Origin: an uncultured Acidobacteriota bacterium
Lineage (GTDB): Bacteria > Acidobacteriota > Terriglobia > UBA7540
Reading direction: 5' to 3'
Assembly (NCBI GenBank): GCA_937900045.1
Contig: CALCEB010000199.1
Coordinates: forward strand, 1-25,710
Length of the DNA: 25,710 nt
The notes below the pieces were generated by a model. It had not been told where the DNA came from, made no database searches, and worked only from the letters and a program-made list of their open reading frames with translations. Shown in pieces: positions 1-6,162 of this stretch. A program made the position numbers and the translations under genes. Position 1 is the first letter of the stretch. Each line of letters opens with the position of its first letter.

Positions 1-58
1 ACAGCGGCGGATTTCGCCGCTCCCTGCCAGGGCAAGCTCCGAGCGGCGCTACAGCGAA
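1..58. repeat. Right part of a GTAGCGGCG-type palindromic element cut by the window edge
   Basis: The first bases hold a 7-bp stem (AGCGGCG at 3-9 with CGCCGCT at 15-21), a CCCTGCCAGGGC-like inner palindrome, and an end reading GCGGCGCTACAGC. This is the same right-arm core seen in the elements at 912-1020 and 5438-5562. The inner CTGCC/CAGGG part resembles the one in the 5438 copy. The left half lies outside the window, so its length and any target duplication cannot be judged. Confidence 0.6.
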
Positions 59-114
59 TGCCCGTCGCCGGCTTATGTCTTCATGTTTAGTGCCCATCCG
101 AAGGTTTTGCGCGA

Positions 115-120
115 TATTCT
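115..120 (+). promoter_or_regulatory. Possible -10 box for a leaderless transcript
   Basis: TATTCT ends 6 bases before the ATG at 127, which would put the transcription start at or next to the start codon. No Shine-Dalgarno-like sequence precedes the ATG. The -35 region is poor. This is only a weak candidate. Confidence 0.25.
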
Positions 121-126
121 TAAGAT

Positions 127-861
127 ATGGCTTCCAAGAAGCGATCGAGCTTGCCGCTACCCAAAACCGCCATTGCCTTCCGGCCGGAGTACCTCGACTT
201 CCGCCGGGGCATCCATGTGGGCAATCTGGAGGATAACGCCCGCATCACGCGCATCCTGAAGCTCGAGCTTGAAGCGCGTTATGGCGAGCCGTTTGTCACG
301 GAACGCTGGGGACGTGGAGTCTACTGGCAGTGGATCGGCTACCTGCCGCGCGCCAATCGCGCTGCGAAGCCATTCTCTTCCAAAGTCAGCTTTGGTTGCT
401 CGAAGCTTTTCCTGATGATCGATACCGGAGAAAAGCTCTTCAAATGCGGATTGCAGGTGGAGCGCGGTTATGTGAAATCCAACCGGGATGATCGCGTTTG
501 CGAACTGGGACCCGATTGGGATTGGCGCCGGTTGCTGCGGTCGCTCACGCCCCGAGGCAAGATGGAACCAGAGCTGAAACGGCTGGTGAGCCGGGAAGGC
601 TTCTGCATTCAAGCCGGCGCGTGGGATAACTCCACAAAACTTTCCCGCTCCAATTGGCAGGGAGCTCCCAAGCTGCGAAAATTGCTTGCTTCCGCCCCTC
701 CGGATCGATGGGCGGGTTTTCAACTCTACTATGCGATGAGTGAAGACGAGGTGAAAGGCTCAAATGGTGTGGATCTGGTGGACGCCATGCTTGCCATTTT
801 CCGGGAGGTAACTCCTGCCATGAATCTGTGCATGCAAACGCGGCTTGCCGGGAACGAATGA
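127..861 (+). CDS. Unrecognised 244-aa protein
   Basis: I do not recognise the family. The product is a soluble-looking 244-residue protein with a basic N-terminus (MASKKRSS), no signal peptide and no membrane segment. It is rich in Trp (for example WGRGVYWQWIGY near residues 60-71 and GPDWDWRRLL near 128-137) and ends in a predicted amphipathic helix (VDLVDAMLAIFREV). The start is the first ATG of a long open frame. There is no clear ribosome binding site before it, only a TATTCT box so close that the message could be leaderless. Codon use looks coding, and the frame is uninterrupted for 735 bases. It stands alone: a partial repeat lies upstream and a mobile repeat element lies 50 bases downstream, so no operon partner hints at function. 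It could be a spurious frame, but the length and composition make a real gene more likely. Confidence 0.6.
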   Translation: MASKKRSSLPLPKTAIAFRPEYLDFRRGIHVGNLEDNARITRILKLELEARYGEPFVTERWGRGVYWQWIGYLPRANRAAKPFSSKVSFGCSKLFLMIDTGEKLFKCGLQVERGYVKSNRDDRVCELGPDWDWRRLLRSLTPRGKMEPELKRLVSREGFCIQAGAWDNSTKLSRSNWQGAPKLRKLLASAPPDRWAGFQLYYAMSEDEVKGSNGVDLVDAMLAIFREVTPAMNLCMQTRLAGNE

Positions 862-902
862 GTCCAGCGCAGACATCGCTGGAACATCGCAAAAGACGAC
901 GC

Positions 903-911
903 TAAGCCCCA
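903..911. repeat. Left target-site duplication of element A
   Basis: TAAGCCCCA here is repeated exactly at 1021-1029, immediately outside the other end of the palindromic element. The flanking sequence differs from that around the second element, so this is a duplicated insertion target and not part of the element. Confidence 0.7.
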
Positions 912-1020
912 GGTAGTGTCTCAGTTTGCTGTAGCGGCGCTCTATGAGCGCCGGAAGGTGTTGATAAATAAAATTCGGCGCTCATAGAGCGCCGCTACAG
1001 CAAGCAAACTGCGACACCAC
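912..1020. mobile_element. MITE/REPIN-like palindromic element, copy A (109 bp)
   Basis: The two halves are inverted copies. The left arm (913-953) matches the reverse complement of the right arm (976-1020) with two mismatches near the tip and a 4-base indel after CAGTTTG. Each arm also folds alone: CGGCGCTC and GAGCGCCG are separated by TAT on the left and ATA on the right. The centre reads GAAGGTGTTGATAAATAAA. A 9-bp direct repeat, TAAGCCCCA, flanks it. The copy at 5438-5562 shares tips, arms and centre. It has no coding capacity, so it would be non-autonomous. The position between gene 127-861 and the sdh operon is intergenic. Its hairpins could also affect the 3' end of the upstream transcript, but no T-tract follows. 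Confidence 0.75.
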
Positions 1021-1029
1021 TAAGCCCCA
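1021..1029. repeat. Right target-site duplication of element A
   Basis: This is the second exact copy of TAAGCCCCA (first at 903-911), directly abutting the element's right tip ACACCAC. Confidence 0.7.
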
Positions 1030-1144
1030 ATTGCGTCTTGGCATCGATCCACCTTCTGCGATAAGCTGCAACGGACAGGAAGCGCCGCCGCCCCGTTCAG
1101 TGGCGGTGGCGCGGATTAGCGGGATTTGTGGAGGAAAATCACTC

Positions 1145-1942
1145 ATGGCTCAGGATGTCCTTGTCAAGACGATCGGGGTCAAGCCCGCCGCCTTCGGCGC
1201 CACGACGCGGCGGGACGCGTGGTGGGTATCGCCGCTTGCCGTTTTCCTGGGGCTTTCGGCCTTTATTGTTTATGCCACGTGGGCCGCGCTTCAGGGAACA
1301 CATTACCGTTTCGGTCCTTATCTATCCCCTTTTTATTCGCCGGAACTATTTGGCGACCCGCGCTTTGCCTGGTTTGGCGCGAAGCCCGCATGGTTCCCTG
1401 GCTGGCTTCCATTCTCGCCCGCTATACTAATTCTTTGGGCGCCGGGCGGCTTTCGCGTCACTTGTTACTATTATCGCGGCGCTTACTACAAAGCGTTCTG
1501 GGCGGACCCTCCCAATTGCGCCGTGGGTGAGCCGCGCAAGAGCTATCTCGGCGAGCGTTCTTTTCCGCTGATCATGCAAAACATCCACCGTTATTTTCTC
1601 TATCTCGCGCTGGGCTTCGTCGTGCTCCTGGCCCATGACTTCTGGAAAGCCTTATGGTTTGACGGCCATTTCGGACTTGGAGTGGGATCACTGGTGCTTC
1701 TGGTGAATGTCATTCTGCTTAGCGGATACACCTTCGGTTGCCATTCCCTGCGCCATTTAACGGGCGGGCATTGTGACCAGCTTGGACGCTCTCCGGTCCG
1801 CAGCACACTTTTCAATTGCGTAAGCTGCTTCAACTCCCGCCACATGAAGTGGGCGTGGTGCAGTTTGTTCTGGGTTGCCTTTACGGACTTTTACGTCAGG
1901 ATGTGCTCGATGGGTTTGATTCGGGATTGGAGAATCTTCTGA
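1145..1942 (+). CDS. sdhC: Succinate dehydrogenase membrane anchor subunit (Sdh1-type)
   Basis: This is a 265-aa polytopic membrane protein that starts the sdh operon and would anchor the SdhA/SdhB catalytic dimer and pass electrons to quinone. About five hydrophobic segments are visible (roughly residues 30-50, 88-104, 147-165, 178-196 and 237-255). The region between segments 4 and 5 is rich in possible metal or heme ligands: C199, H200, H204, H209, C210, then C225, C228 and H233. Further Cys lie at 107 and 125. It is not an ordinary SdhC. Size and context fit the anchor of mycobacterial Sdh1 (Rv0249c type). The ATG at 1145 is chosen because GGAGG (1130-1134) lies 10 bases upstream; the open frame continues upstream to 1031 without coding character. 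Its TGA overlaps the ATG of sdhA (TGATG), which suggests translational coupling. The assignment rests mainly on position and topology. Confidence 0.8.
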   Translation: MAQDVLVKTIGVKPAAFGATTRRDAWWVSPLAVFLGLSAFIVYATWAALQGTHYRFGPYLSPFYSPELFGDPRFAWFGAKPAWFPGWLPFSPAILILWAPGGFRVTCYYYRGAYYKAFWADPPNCAVGEPRKSYLGERSFPLIMQNIHRYFLYLALGFVVLLAHDFWKALWFDGHFGLGVGSLVLLVNVILLSGYTFGCHSLRHLTGGHCDQLGRSPVRSTLFNCVSCFNSRHMKWAWCSLFWVAFTDFYVRMCSMGLIRDWRIF

Positions 1943-3753
1943 TGGCGGAATACGAAACCCACCAGCACGACGTCCTGATTATTGGCGCGGGCGGCGCCGG
2001 CCTGCGCGCCGCCATTGAAGCCTCGGCGGCGGGCGTGACGGTCGGCGTGGTCAGCAAATCCCTTCTCGGCAAAGCGCATACGGTGATGGCGGAGGGCGGC
2101 ATTGCGGCATCGTTGGCCAATGTTGATGACCGGGACAATTGGAAGGTCCATTTTTCCGATACCATGCGCGGCGGCCAATACCTGAACCAACCGCGCATGG
2201 CGGAGTTGCACGCCAAGGAAGCTCCGGACCGTGTGCGCGAACTCGAAGCCTGGGGCGCGCTGTTCGACCGCACCCAGGACGGGCGGATTCTGCAACGCAA
2301 TTTCGGCGGGCACAAGTATCCTCGTCTGGCCCACGTCGGTGATCGCACCGGCCTCGAGATGATCCGCACCTTGCAGGATCATGGCATCCATCGTGGAATC
2401 GACTTCCACATGGAGACCACCATCCTCACGCTGCTCAAAGACGATGGCCGGGTGGTGGGCGCTTTCGGCTATGACCGCGAACGAGGACGTTTTCGGCTGT
2501 TTCAGGCAAAAGCCGTAGTGCTGGCGACAGGAGGCATTGGACGCGCCTATCAAATCACCAGCAACAGTTGGGAATACACCGGCGACGGCCATTCGCTGGC
2601 CTATCATGCCGGCGCCGAACTCATGGATATGGAGTTTGTCCAGTTTCATCCCACCGGCATGGTTTGGCCTCCGAGTGTTCGCGGCATCCTCGTCACCGAG
2701 GGAGTGCGAGGCGAAGGCGGCATCCTGACCAACAAAGAAGGCCGCCGCTTCATGTTTGACGATATCCCGCCGCTCTATAAGAACCAGACCGCCGACAATC
2801 CCGAAGAAGGCTGGCGCTACACGCAGGGCGATAAGAACGCGAGGCGTCCGCCTGAACTCTTGACGCGCGACCACGTGGCCCGCTGCATTGTGCGCGAAAT
2901 CCGCGAAGGCCGGGGCAGCCCGCACGGCGGGGTGTTTCTGGATATCTCCTGGATCAAGCAGAAACTGCCCAATGCGGCAGAGCACATCAAGAAGAAGCTC
3001 CCCAGCATGTATCACCAGTTCAAACAACTTGCGGACATTGACATCACACGCGAGCCGATGGAAATAGGACCCACCACTCATTACGTGATGGGGGGCGTGC
3101 GGGTGGATGCCGAAACCCAGATGTCCAGCGTCCCTGGCCTGTTTGCCGCGGGTGAGTGTGGCGCCGGTCTGCACGGAGCGAACCGGCTGGGTGGCAATTC
3201 GCTTTCTGACCTTTTGGTTTTCGGAAAGCGTGCCGGCGAGTTTGCGGCGAAGTTTGCCAAGGAGCACGGCGCCGGGCTGACCAACCCCGATGAAGTGGAC
3301 GCTGCCGCCTGCAGTGCATTGGAGCCGTTCGAGCGGCAAGCGGCAGAGGCGCCTTACCAGATTCAGCATGATTTGCAGGAAATGATGCAGAACCTGGTGG
3401 GCATTGTACGGCGGGAAGAAGAGCTGCATGAAGCGCTGAAACACCTGGCCGCCTTGCGCGAGCGGGCTGGCAAGGTTTCCGTCCCGGGCAATCGCGAGTA
3501 CAATCCCGGCTGGCACACGGCGCTCGATTTACGCAATTTGTTGACCGTGTCGGAGGCGGTGGCGCGCGCCGCCATCGAGCGCAAGGAAAGCCGGGGCGCT
3601 CACTTCCGCGACGACTATCCCGCCAAGGATGATGCTTTCTCCAAATTCAACCTGGTGATTCAAAAGGGAGCAGATGGAGAAATGCAGCTCAGGCGCGAGC
3701 CCCTTCCGCAAATGCCCGAGGAACTGAAACAGATCATCGAGGAGATGAAGTGA
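1942..3753 (+). CDS. sdhA: Succinate dehydrogenase flavoprotein subunit
   Basis: This 603-aa FAD subunit oxidises succinate to fumarate on the cytoplasmic face of the complex. Landmarks: dinucleotide-binding GAGGAG at residues 15-20; H46 in AHTVMAEGGIA, the position of the covalent flavin histidine; FHPTG at 235-239; R309 in TRDHVAR; H380 in HYVMGG; R415 in GANRLGGNSL. All expected substrate-site residues are present. The stretch before R309 is longer than in E. coli SdhA and carries RRPPELLTRD followed by RGSPHGGVFLD, which I recognise from mycobacterial Sdh1 (Rv0248c). That places it in this SDH subgroup rather than the proteobacterial one. The start ATG at 1942 overlaps the sdhC stop, and the stop overlaps the sdhB start, so all three are coupled. 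Fumarate reductase activity cannot be excluded from sequence alone. Confidence 0.95.
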   Translation: MAEYETHQHDVLIIGAGGAGLRAAIEASAAGVTVGVVSKSLLGKAHTVMAEGGIAASLANVDDRDNWKVHFSDTMRGGQYLNQPRMAELHAKEAPDRVRELEAWGALFDRTQDGRILQRNFGGHKYPRLAHVGDRTGLEMIRTLQDHGIHRGIDFHMETTILTLLKDDGRVVGAFGYDRERGRFRLFQAKAVVLATGGIGRAYQITSNSWEYTGDGHSLAYHAGAELMDMEFVQFHPTGMVWPPSVRGILVTEGVRGEGGILTNKEGRRFMFDDIPPLYKNQTADNPEEGWRYTQGDKNARRPPELLTRDHVARCIVREIREGRGSPHGGVFLDISWIKQKLPNAAEHIKKKLPSMYHQFKQLADIDITREPMEIGPTTHYVMGGVRVDAETQMSSVPGLFAAGECGAGLHGANRLGGNSLSDLLVFGKRAGEFAAKFAKEHGAGLTNPDEVDAAACSALEPFERQAAEAPYQIQHDLQEMMQNLVGIVRREEELHEALKHLAALRERAGKVSVPGNREYNPGWHTALDLRNLLTVSEAVARAAIERKESRGAHFRDDYPAKDDAFSKFNLVIQKGADGEMQLRREPLPQMPEELKQIIEEMK

Positions 3754-4502
3754 TGGCAAAGGCCACGTTCAGGATTTGGCGCGGAGATGCAAAGGGCGGC
3801 GGGTTCCAGGATTACGAGTCGGAAGTGACCGCCGGCATGGTGGTGCTCGACGCCGTCCATGAAATTCAGGCGAACCAAGCGCCGGACCTCGCCGTGCGCT
3901 GGAATTGCAAGGCGGGCAAGTGCGGCTCCTGCTCGGCGGAAATCAATGGCATGCCTAAGCTCATGTGCATGACCCGGCTCAACCAATTGCCCCTCGACAA
4001 ACCCGTCACAGTTGAGCCGATGCACACCTTCCCGCGCATCAAGGACCTGGTCACCGACGTTTCCTGGAACTTCCGCGTGAAAACGCAGATCAAGCCCTTC
4101 AAACCACGTAAGCCGGACGCGCCGGACGGCACCTGGCGCATGGCACAGCAGGACGTGAATCGCGTGCAGGAGTTTCGCAAATGCATTGAGTGTTTCCTCT
4201 GCCAGGACGTTTGCCACGTCCTCCGCGAGCACCACCAGTATGACCAGTTCATTGGTCCGCGCTTTTTTGTCTACGCCGCCGCGCTGGAAATGCACCCTTT
4301 GGACACCGAAGACCGGCTAACCGAGTTGCGAAAGGCCCAGGGCATCGGCTTCTGCAACATCACCAAGTGCTGCACCAAGGTCTGCCCGGAAAGCATCACC
4401 ATCACGGACAACGCCATCATCCCGCTCAAGGAACGCGTGGTTGACGATTACTACGATCCGTTGACCCGGCTTTTCAAAATGTTCCGCCCCGCCGCGAGGT
4501 AG
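3753..4502 (+). CDS. sdhB: Succinate dehydrogenase iron-sulfur subunit
   Basis: This 249-aa subunit carries electrons from FAD to the membrane anchor. The cluster ligands are complete: [2Fe-2S] C52, C57, C60 and C72; [4Fe-4S] C144, C147, C150 and C211; [3Fe-4S] C154, C201 and C207. The spacing is the same as in E. coli SdhB. C206 is an extra cysteine beside the 3Fe-4S ligand. The ATG at 3753 overlaps the sdhA TGA, with GAGGAGATG-type purine sequence just upstream acting as ribosome binding site; a GTG one codon earlier is possible. The C-terminus (DDYYDPLTRLFKMF) is typical of this subgroup. The stop codon is immediately followed by a half copy of the GTAGCGGCG repeat. Confidence 0.95.
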   Translation: MAKATFRIWRGDAKGGGFQDYESEVTAGMVVLDAVHEIQANQAPDLAVRWNCKAGKCGSCSAEINGMPKLMCMTRLNQLPLDKPVTVEPMHTFPRIKDLVTDVSWNFRVKTQIKPFKPRKPDAPDGTWRMAQQDVNRVQEFRKCIECFLCQDVCHVLREHHQYDQFIGPRFFVYAAALEMHPLDTEDRLTELRKAQGIGFCNITKCCTKVCPESITITDNAIIPLKERVVDDYYDPLTRLFKMFRPAAR

Positions 4503-4527
4503 CTGTAGCGGCGCTCTATGAGCGCCG
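4502..4527. repeat. Half copy of the GTAGCGGCG palindrome at the sdhB stop
   Basis: These 26 bases are identical to 928-953, the left-arm core of element A. They contain a hairpin of CGGCGCTC and GAGCGCCG with loop TAT. The copy starts on the last base of the sdhB stop codon. The tip (CAGTTTG) and the second arm are absent, so it is a solo REP-like unit. It may act as a 3'-end stem for the sdh mRNA, but no T-run follows. Confidence 0.65.
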
Positions 4528-4561
4528 ACTCTTGGACCGCCGACCCTTAATTTTGCTGCAG

Positions 4562-4653
4562 TGGTAGCCACCACGAGCGTTTTTTCTCGTCGTGGGCTTT
4601 TCACCCGTCCAATTAAGAACCCACGGCAAGAAAAGCTCTTGCCGTGGCTACCA
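4562..4653. repeat. Paired-hairpin element with TGGTAGCCA ends
   Basis: A 92-bp stretch is bounded by inverted 9-mers TGGTAGCCA (4562-4570) and TGGCTACCA (4645-4653). Inside are two separate hairpins: CCACCACGAG/CTCGTCGTGG (4568-4577 with 4586-4595, one mismatch) and a perfect 11-bp stem at 4621-4631/4637-4647 with loop AAAGC. This is the same two-hairpin plan as element A, but with unrelated sequence. No flanking direct duplication is evident. Region 4503-4804 holds this, the half repeat before it and the hairpin after it, and no gene. Confidence 0.55.
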
Positions 4654-4665
4654 AGTCTTGTGTAG

Positions 4666-4695
4666 CGCAGACTTCCGTTTTAAAGGAAGTCTGCG
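4666..4695. repeat. Perfect 11-bp stem-loop of the GCGCAGAC family
   Basis: CGCAGACTTCC (4666-4676) pairs perfectly with GGAAGTCTGCG (4685-4695) around loop GTTTTAAA. It is preceded by GTAG, as are other repeats here, and related GGCGCAGAC stems occur at 6262-6291. It looks like a dispersed intergenic palindrome and not a terminator, since no T-tract follows the stem. Confidence 0.5.
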
Positions 4696-4804
4696 GCTTT
4701 CGCAGGTAACCAACAGAAAAACCGCAGAATTTGAATTGCCCAAACTCGGCGCTGCTGCTCACGGATCGCATCTTTTTCGTCCCGAGGGTGGCGCAGGCCC
4801 AATC

Positions 4805-5095
4805 CTAAAGAAGGCTTGGAACGTCACGGGCACCGTGTACGACGCGGACGATTTCGACGGGTTTTCGCGCCGGGTTGTAGATGACGAGGTATGAGCCAAC
4901 CGGCCAGAAGCGCACCGCCTTATCCGTAAGATCCTCCCGGCTGTGTCCGGCTCCCGGGTTCTCAGCAAGCCTCTGGCAGGCATCAAAAATCTGCAAGCGA
5001 ACACGGCGGGCGGCGTCAAGACTGTCCCCTGCGATAAAGGCCCAAATTTCGCGAACATCCTGCGCAGCTTCAGGCGAAAGCTTGAAGCGCTTCAT
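4805..5095 (-). CDS. parE: ParE/RelE-family toxin
   Basis: This 96-aa type II toxin of the ParE/RelE superfamily is expected to be held inactive by the ParD partner; ParE proteins act on DNA gyrase, RelE proteins on ribosome-bound mRNA. The sequence starts MKRFKLSPEAAQDVREIWAF, the usual helix-first start of ParE toxins, and ends with the hallmark sheet LVIYNPARKPVEIVRVVHGARDVP. The gene is second in the minus-strand pair, its ATG overlapping the parD stop (ATGA at 5092-5095), the normal antitoxin-first order. No truncation or lost motif is visible, so the pair looks intact. Which of the two targets applies cannot be read from the sequence; the family call is firm. Confidence 0.88.
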   Translation of the reverse strand: MKRFKLSPEAAQDVREIWAFIAGDSLDAARRVRLQIFDACQRLAENPGAGHSREDLTDKAVRFWPVGSYLVIYNPARKPVEIVRVVHGARDVPSLL

Positions 5096-5364
5096 GCCGG
5101 CTTGCGCTTCCGCCCCAGTTCCCGCTCTTCTCGGTCAAGGCCTCTGAAGAACTCCTCGCCGTCCACACCCTCGCCACGCTCCAGGGAAGCCCAGCCCTCG
5201 TCGATTTTCTTCCGGAGTTGCTGAATTTGGATCTCTCGAATCCGGTCCCTCTCTTCAAAGAGCCGTAGCGCTTCGCGGACCACTTCGCTTGCGGAGTTGT
5301 AGCGGCCGGTCTTGACCTTGTTGTGAACAAGCGTTTCCAGTTCAGGCGTGAGGTGGACGTTCAC
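5092..5364 (-). CDS. parD: ParD-family antitoxin (CC2985 type)
   Basis: This 90-aa antitoxin has an N-terminal ribbon-helix-helix DNA-binding region (MNVHLTPELETLVHNKVKTG followed by YNSASEVVREALRLFEE) and a charged C-terminal tail that would wrap the toxin. It should bind its own promoter together with ParE. I chose the GTG at 5364 because GGAG lies 8 bases upstream and the product then begins MNV, as ParD proteins usually do. A TTG two codons earlier (5370) lies only 3 bases from GGAG and is less likely. It overlaps parE by 4 bases. A good sigma70-type promoter lies at 5394-5422. Confidence 0.9.
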   Translation of the reverse strand: MNVHLTPELETLVHNKVKTGRYNSASEVVREALRLFEERDRIREIQIQQLRKKIDEGWASLERGEGVDGEEFFRGLDREERELGRKRKPA

Positions 5365-5393
5365 GGGCAATACTCCGAGGTCATTTCAGGCTA

Positions 5394-5422
5394 AAAATAT
5401 CATTTCTATCCATCATTGTCAA
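5394..5422 (-). promoter_or_regulatory. parDE promoter
   Basis: On the minus strand TTGACA (5422-5417) is followed by a 17-base spacer and TATTTT (5399-5394). A perfect -35, ideal spacing and 5/6 -10 match make this one of the best promoters in the window. Transcription would start near 5387, about 20 bases before the GTG of parD. Element B's left target duplication (5430-5438) begins 8 bases upstream of the -35. Confidence 0.7.
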
Positions 5423-5429
5423 TGTTGGA

Positions 5430-5438
5430 CATTCAAAG
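5430..5438. repeat. Left target-site duplication of element B
   Basis: CATTCAAAG is repeated exactly at 5563-5571 on the other side of element B. The last G may belong to the element, so the duplication is 8 or 9 bp. Confidence 0.7.
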
Positions 5439-5562
5439 GTAGTGGGTCAGTTTGCTGTAGCGGCGCTCGGAGCCTGCCCTGACAGGGAGCGCCGGAAACT
5501 GTTGAGAAATAAAGTTCGGCGGTCACAGACCGCCGCTACAGCAACCAAACTGCACCACTACC
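5438..5562. mobile_element. MITE/REPIN-like palindromic element, copy B (about 125 bp)
   Basis: It has the same plan as copy A. Tips are GGTAGTG at the left and CACTACC at the right, followed inward by CAGTTTG on each side and the GCTGTAGCGGCG core. The same 4-base indel after CAGTTTG separates the arms. The centre (GAAACTGTTGAGAAATAAAG) is clearly related to that of copy A. The left arm carries an extra CCTGCCCTGACAGGG palindrome; the right arm has a changed hairpin, GGCGGTC-ACA-GACCGCC. Direct duplications of 8-9 bp flank it. It lies between the two divergent toxin-antitoxin promoters. No ORF is inside. Confidence 0.75.
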
Positions 5563-5571
5563 CATTCAAAG
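5563..5571. repeat. Right target-site duplication of element B
   Basis: This is the second exact CATTCAAAG, abutting the right tip CACTACC. The brnT -35 box starts 6 bases further on. Confidence 0.7.
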
Positions 5572-5576
5572 ATACC

Positions 5577-5605
5577 TTGACATAAGTACATACAAATGTC
5601 ATCAT
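5577..5605 (+). promoter_or_regulatory. brnTA promoter with overlapping operator palindrome
   Basis: TTGACA (5577-5582) is followed by 17 bases and CATCAT (4/6 match to a -10). The inverted repeat TGACAT (5578-5583) and ATGTCA (5596-5601), 12 bases apart, covers the -35 and most of the spacer. That is where a ribbon-helix-helix antitoxin such as BrnA would repress. The predicted start of transcription falls near the GTG at 5612, and no ribosome binding site is seen, so initiation may be leaderless. Confidence 0.5.
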
Positions 5606-5611
5606 GGTTGA

Positions 5612-5877
5612 GTGGAACACCGGATAGCGGGGTTTGACTGGGATCAAGGAAACCGCAGCAAATGTCTCAAGCATGGCGTTTCAGCGGAGGAAATCGAATC
5701 TCTTTTCCTGCGGCCGATCATGATCCTGCCGGATGAAGCGCACTCTCTGACCGAAAGCCGTTTCAAGGCCATCGGCAAGACTGCGGCAGGAGGTACATCC
5801 GGCCCGTCACCGCCCGCTACATGCACGGGAAGGAAGTTCAGCACTATGAAAAAGAGAATCCCAACTTTCAAGAGTGA
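5612..5877 (+). pseudogene. brnT: Disrupted BrnT-family toxin
   Basis: The N-terminal half (GTG at 5612, VEHRIAGFDWDQGNRSKC, then HGVSAEEIESLF and ESRFKAIGKTAAG) is a clear BrnT toxin, an RNase-like ribosome-independent toxin family. The C-terminal BrnT segment RRYIRPVTARYMHGKEVQHY is also present but in another frame, from about 5788 to the TGA at 5875-5877. The two halves meet around 5786-5793. The expected middle strand (about R-x-LFVxFTxRERDG) is missing, so roughly 40 or more bases were deleted with a frame change. The original frame therefore reads through the brnA region as one false fusion. The toxin is expected to be dead. Confidence 0.75.
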
Positions 5878-6103
5878 CAAGGAAGCGGAAGCCTTCGTCG
5901 ATACCGCTGATCTTACGGAGTATGACCTCTCCGGCGCAAACCCCGTCCGGTTCGAATTCGAGAAGAAGGGGGCACGGGTCAACATGCGGATGCCGGAGCC
6001 TTTGCTGAAGGCGGTCAAGAGCCGTGCCAAGGCACGGGGTATTCCCTATCAGCGATTCATCCGCGAGGCTTTGGAAGAGGCTGTAGCAGCCCATAAACAT
6101 TAG
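5846..6103 (+). CDS. brnA: BrnA-family antitoxin
   Basis: This 85-aa antitoxin has an N-terminal toxin-binding part (MKKRIPTFKSDKEAEAFVDT, then ADLTEYDLSG) and a C-terminal ribbon-helix-helix DNA-binding domain (VNMRMPEPLLKAVKSRAKARG, IPYQRFIREALEEAV). It should neutralise BrnT and repress the brnTA promoter. The ATG at 5846 lies inside the last codons of brnT in another frame, the compact arrangement usual for such pairs. The frame is intact although its toxin is broken, so it would now be an orphan antitoxin or DNA-binding regulator. The frame is also open upstream to 5612, but that part belongs to the toxin. Confidence 0.85.
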   Translation: MKKRIPTFKSDKEAEAFVDTADLTEYDLSGANPVRFEFEKKGARVNMRMPEPLLKAVKSRAKARGIPYQRFIREALEEAVAAHKH

Positions 6104-6162
6104 GGAGCGGATTTGTGAAAGAGTTCGTTGCTGACGGCGGGCTCTCTTGATGCTTCGCGGGT

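Noticed and set aside
912..1020. Element A as an intrinsic terminator
   Set aside because: Its hairpins are not followed by a T-tract, and the flanking duplication plus a second copy show that it is an inserted element.
1891..3516. 541-codon open frame on the minus strand opposite sdhA
   Set aside because: It is antisense to a gene with complete SdhA motifs. Its protein shows no family features, and long antisense frames are expected in GC-rich coding DNA.
5612..6103. A single 163-aa protein joining the BrnT start to BrnA
   Set aside because: The middle 20-30 residues are low-quality frame-shifted sequence, while the true BrnT tail is found in another frame and BrnA has its own start at 5846.
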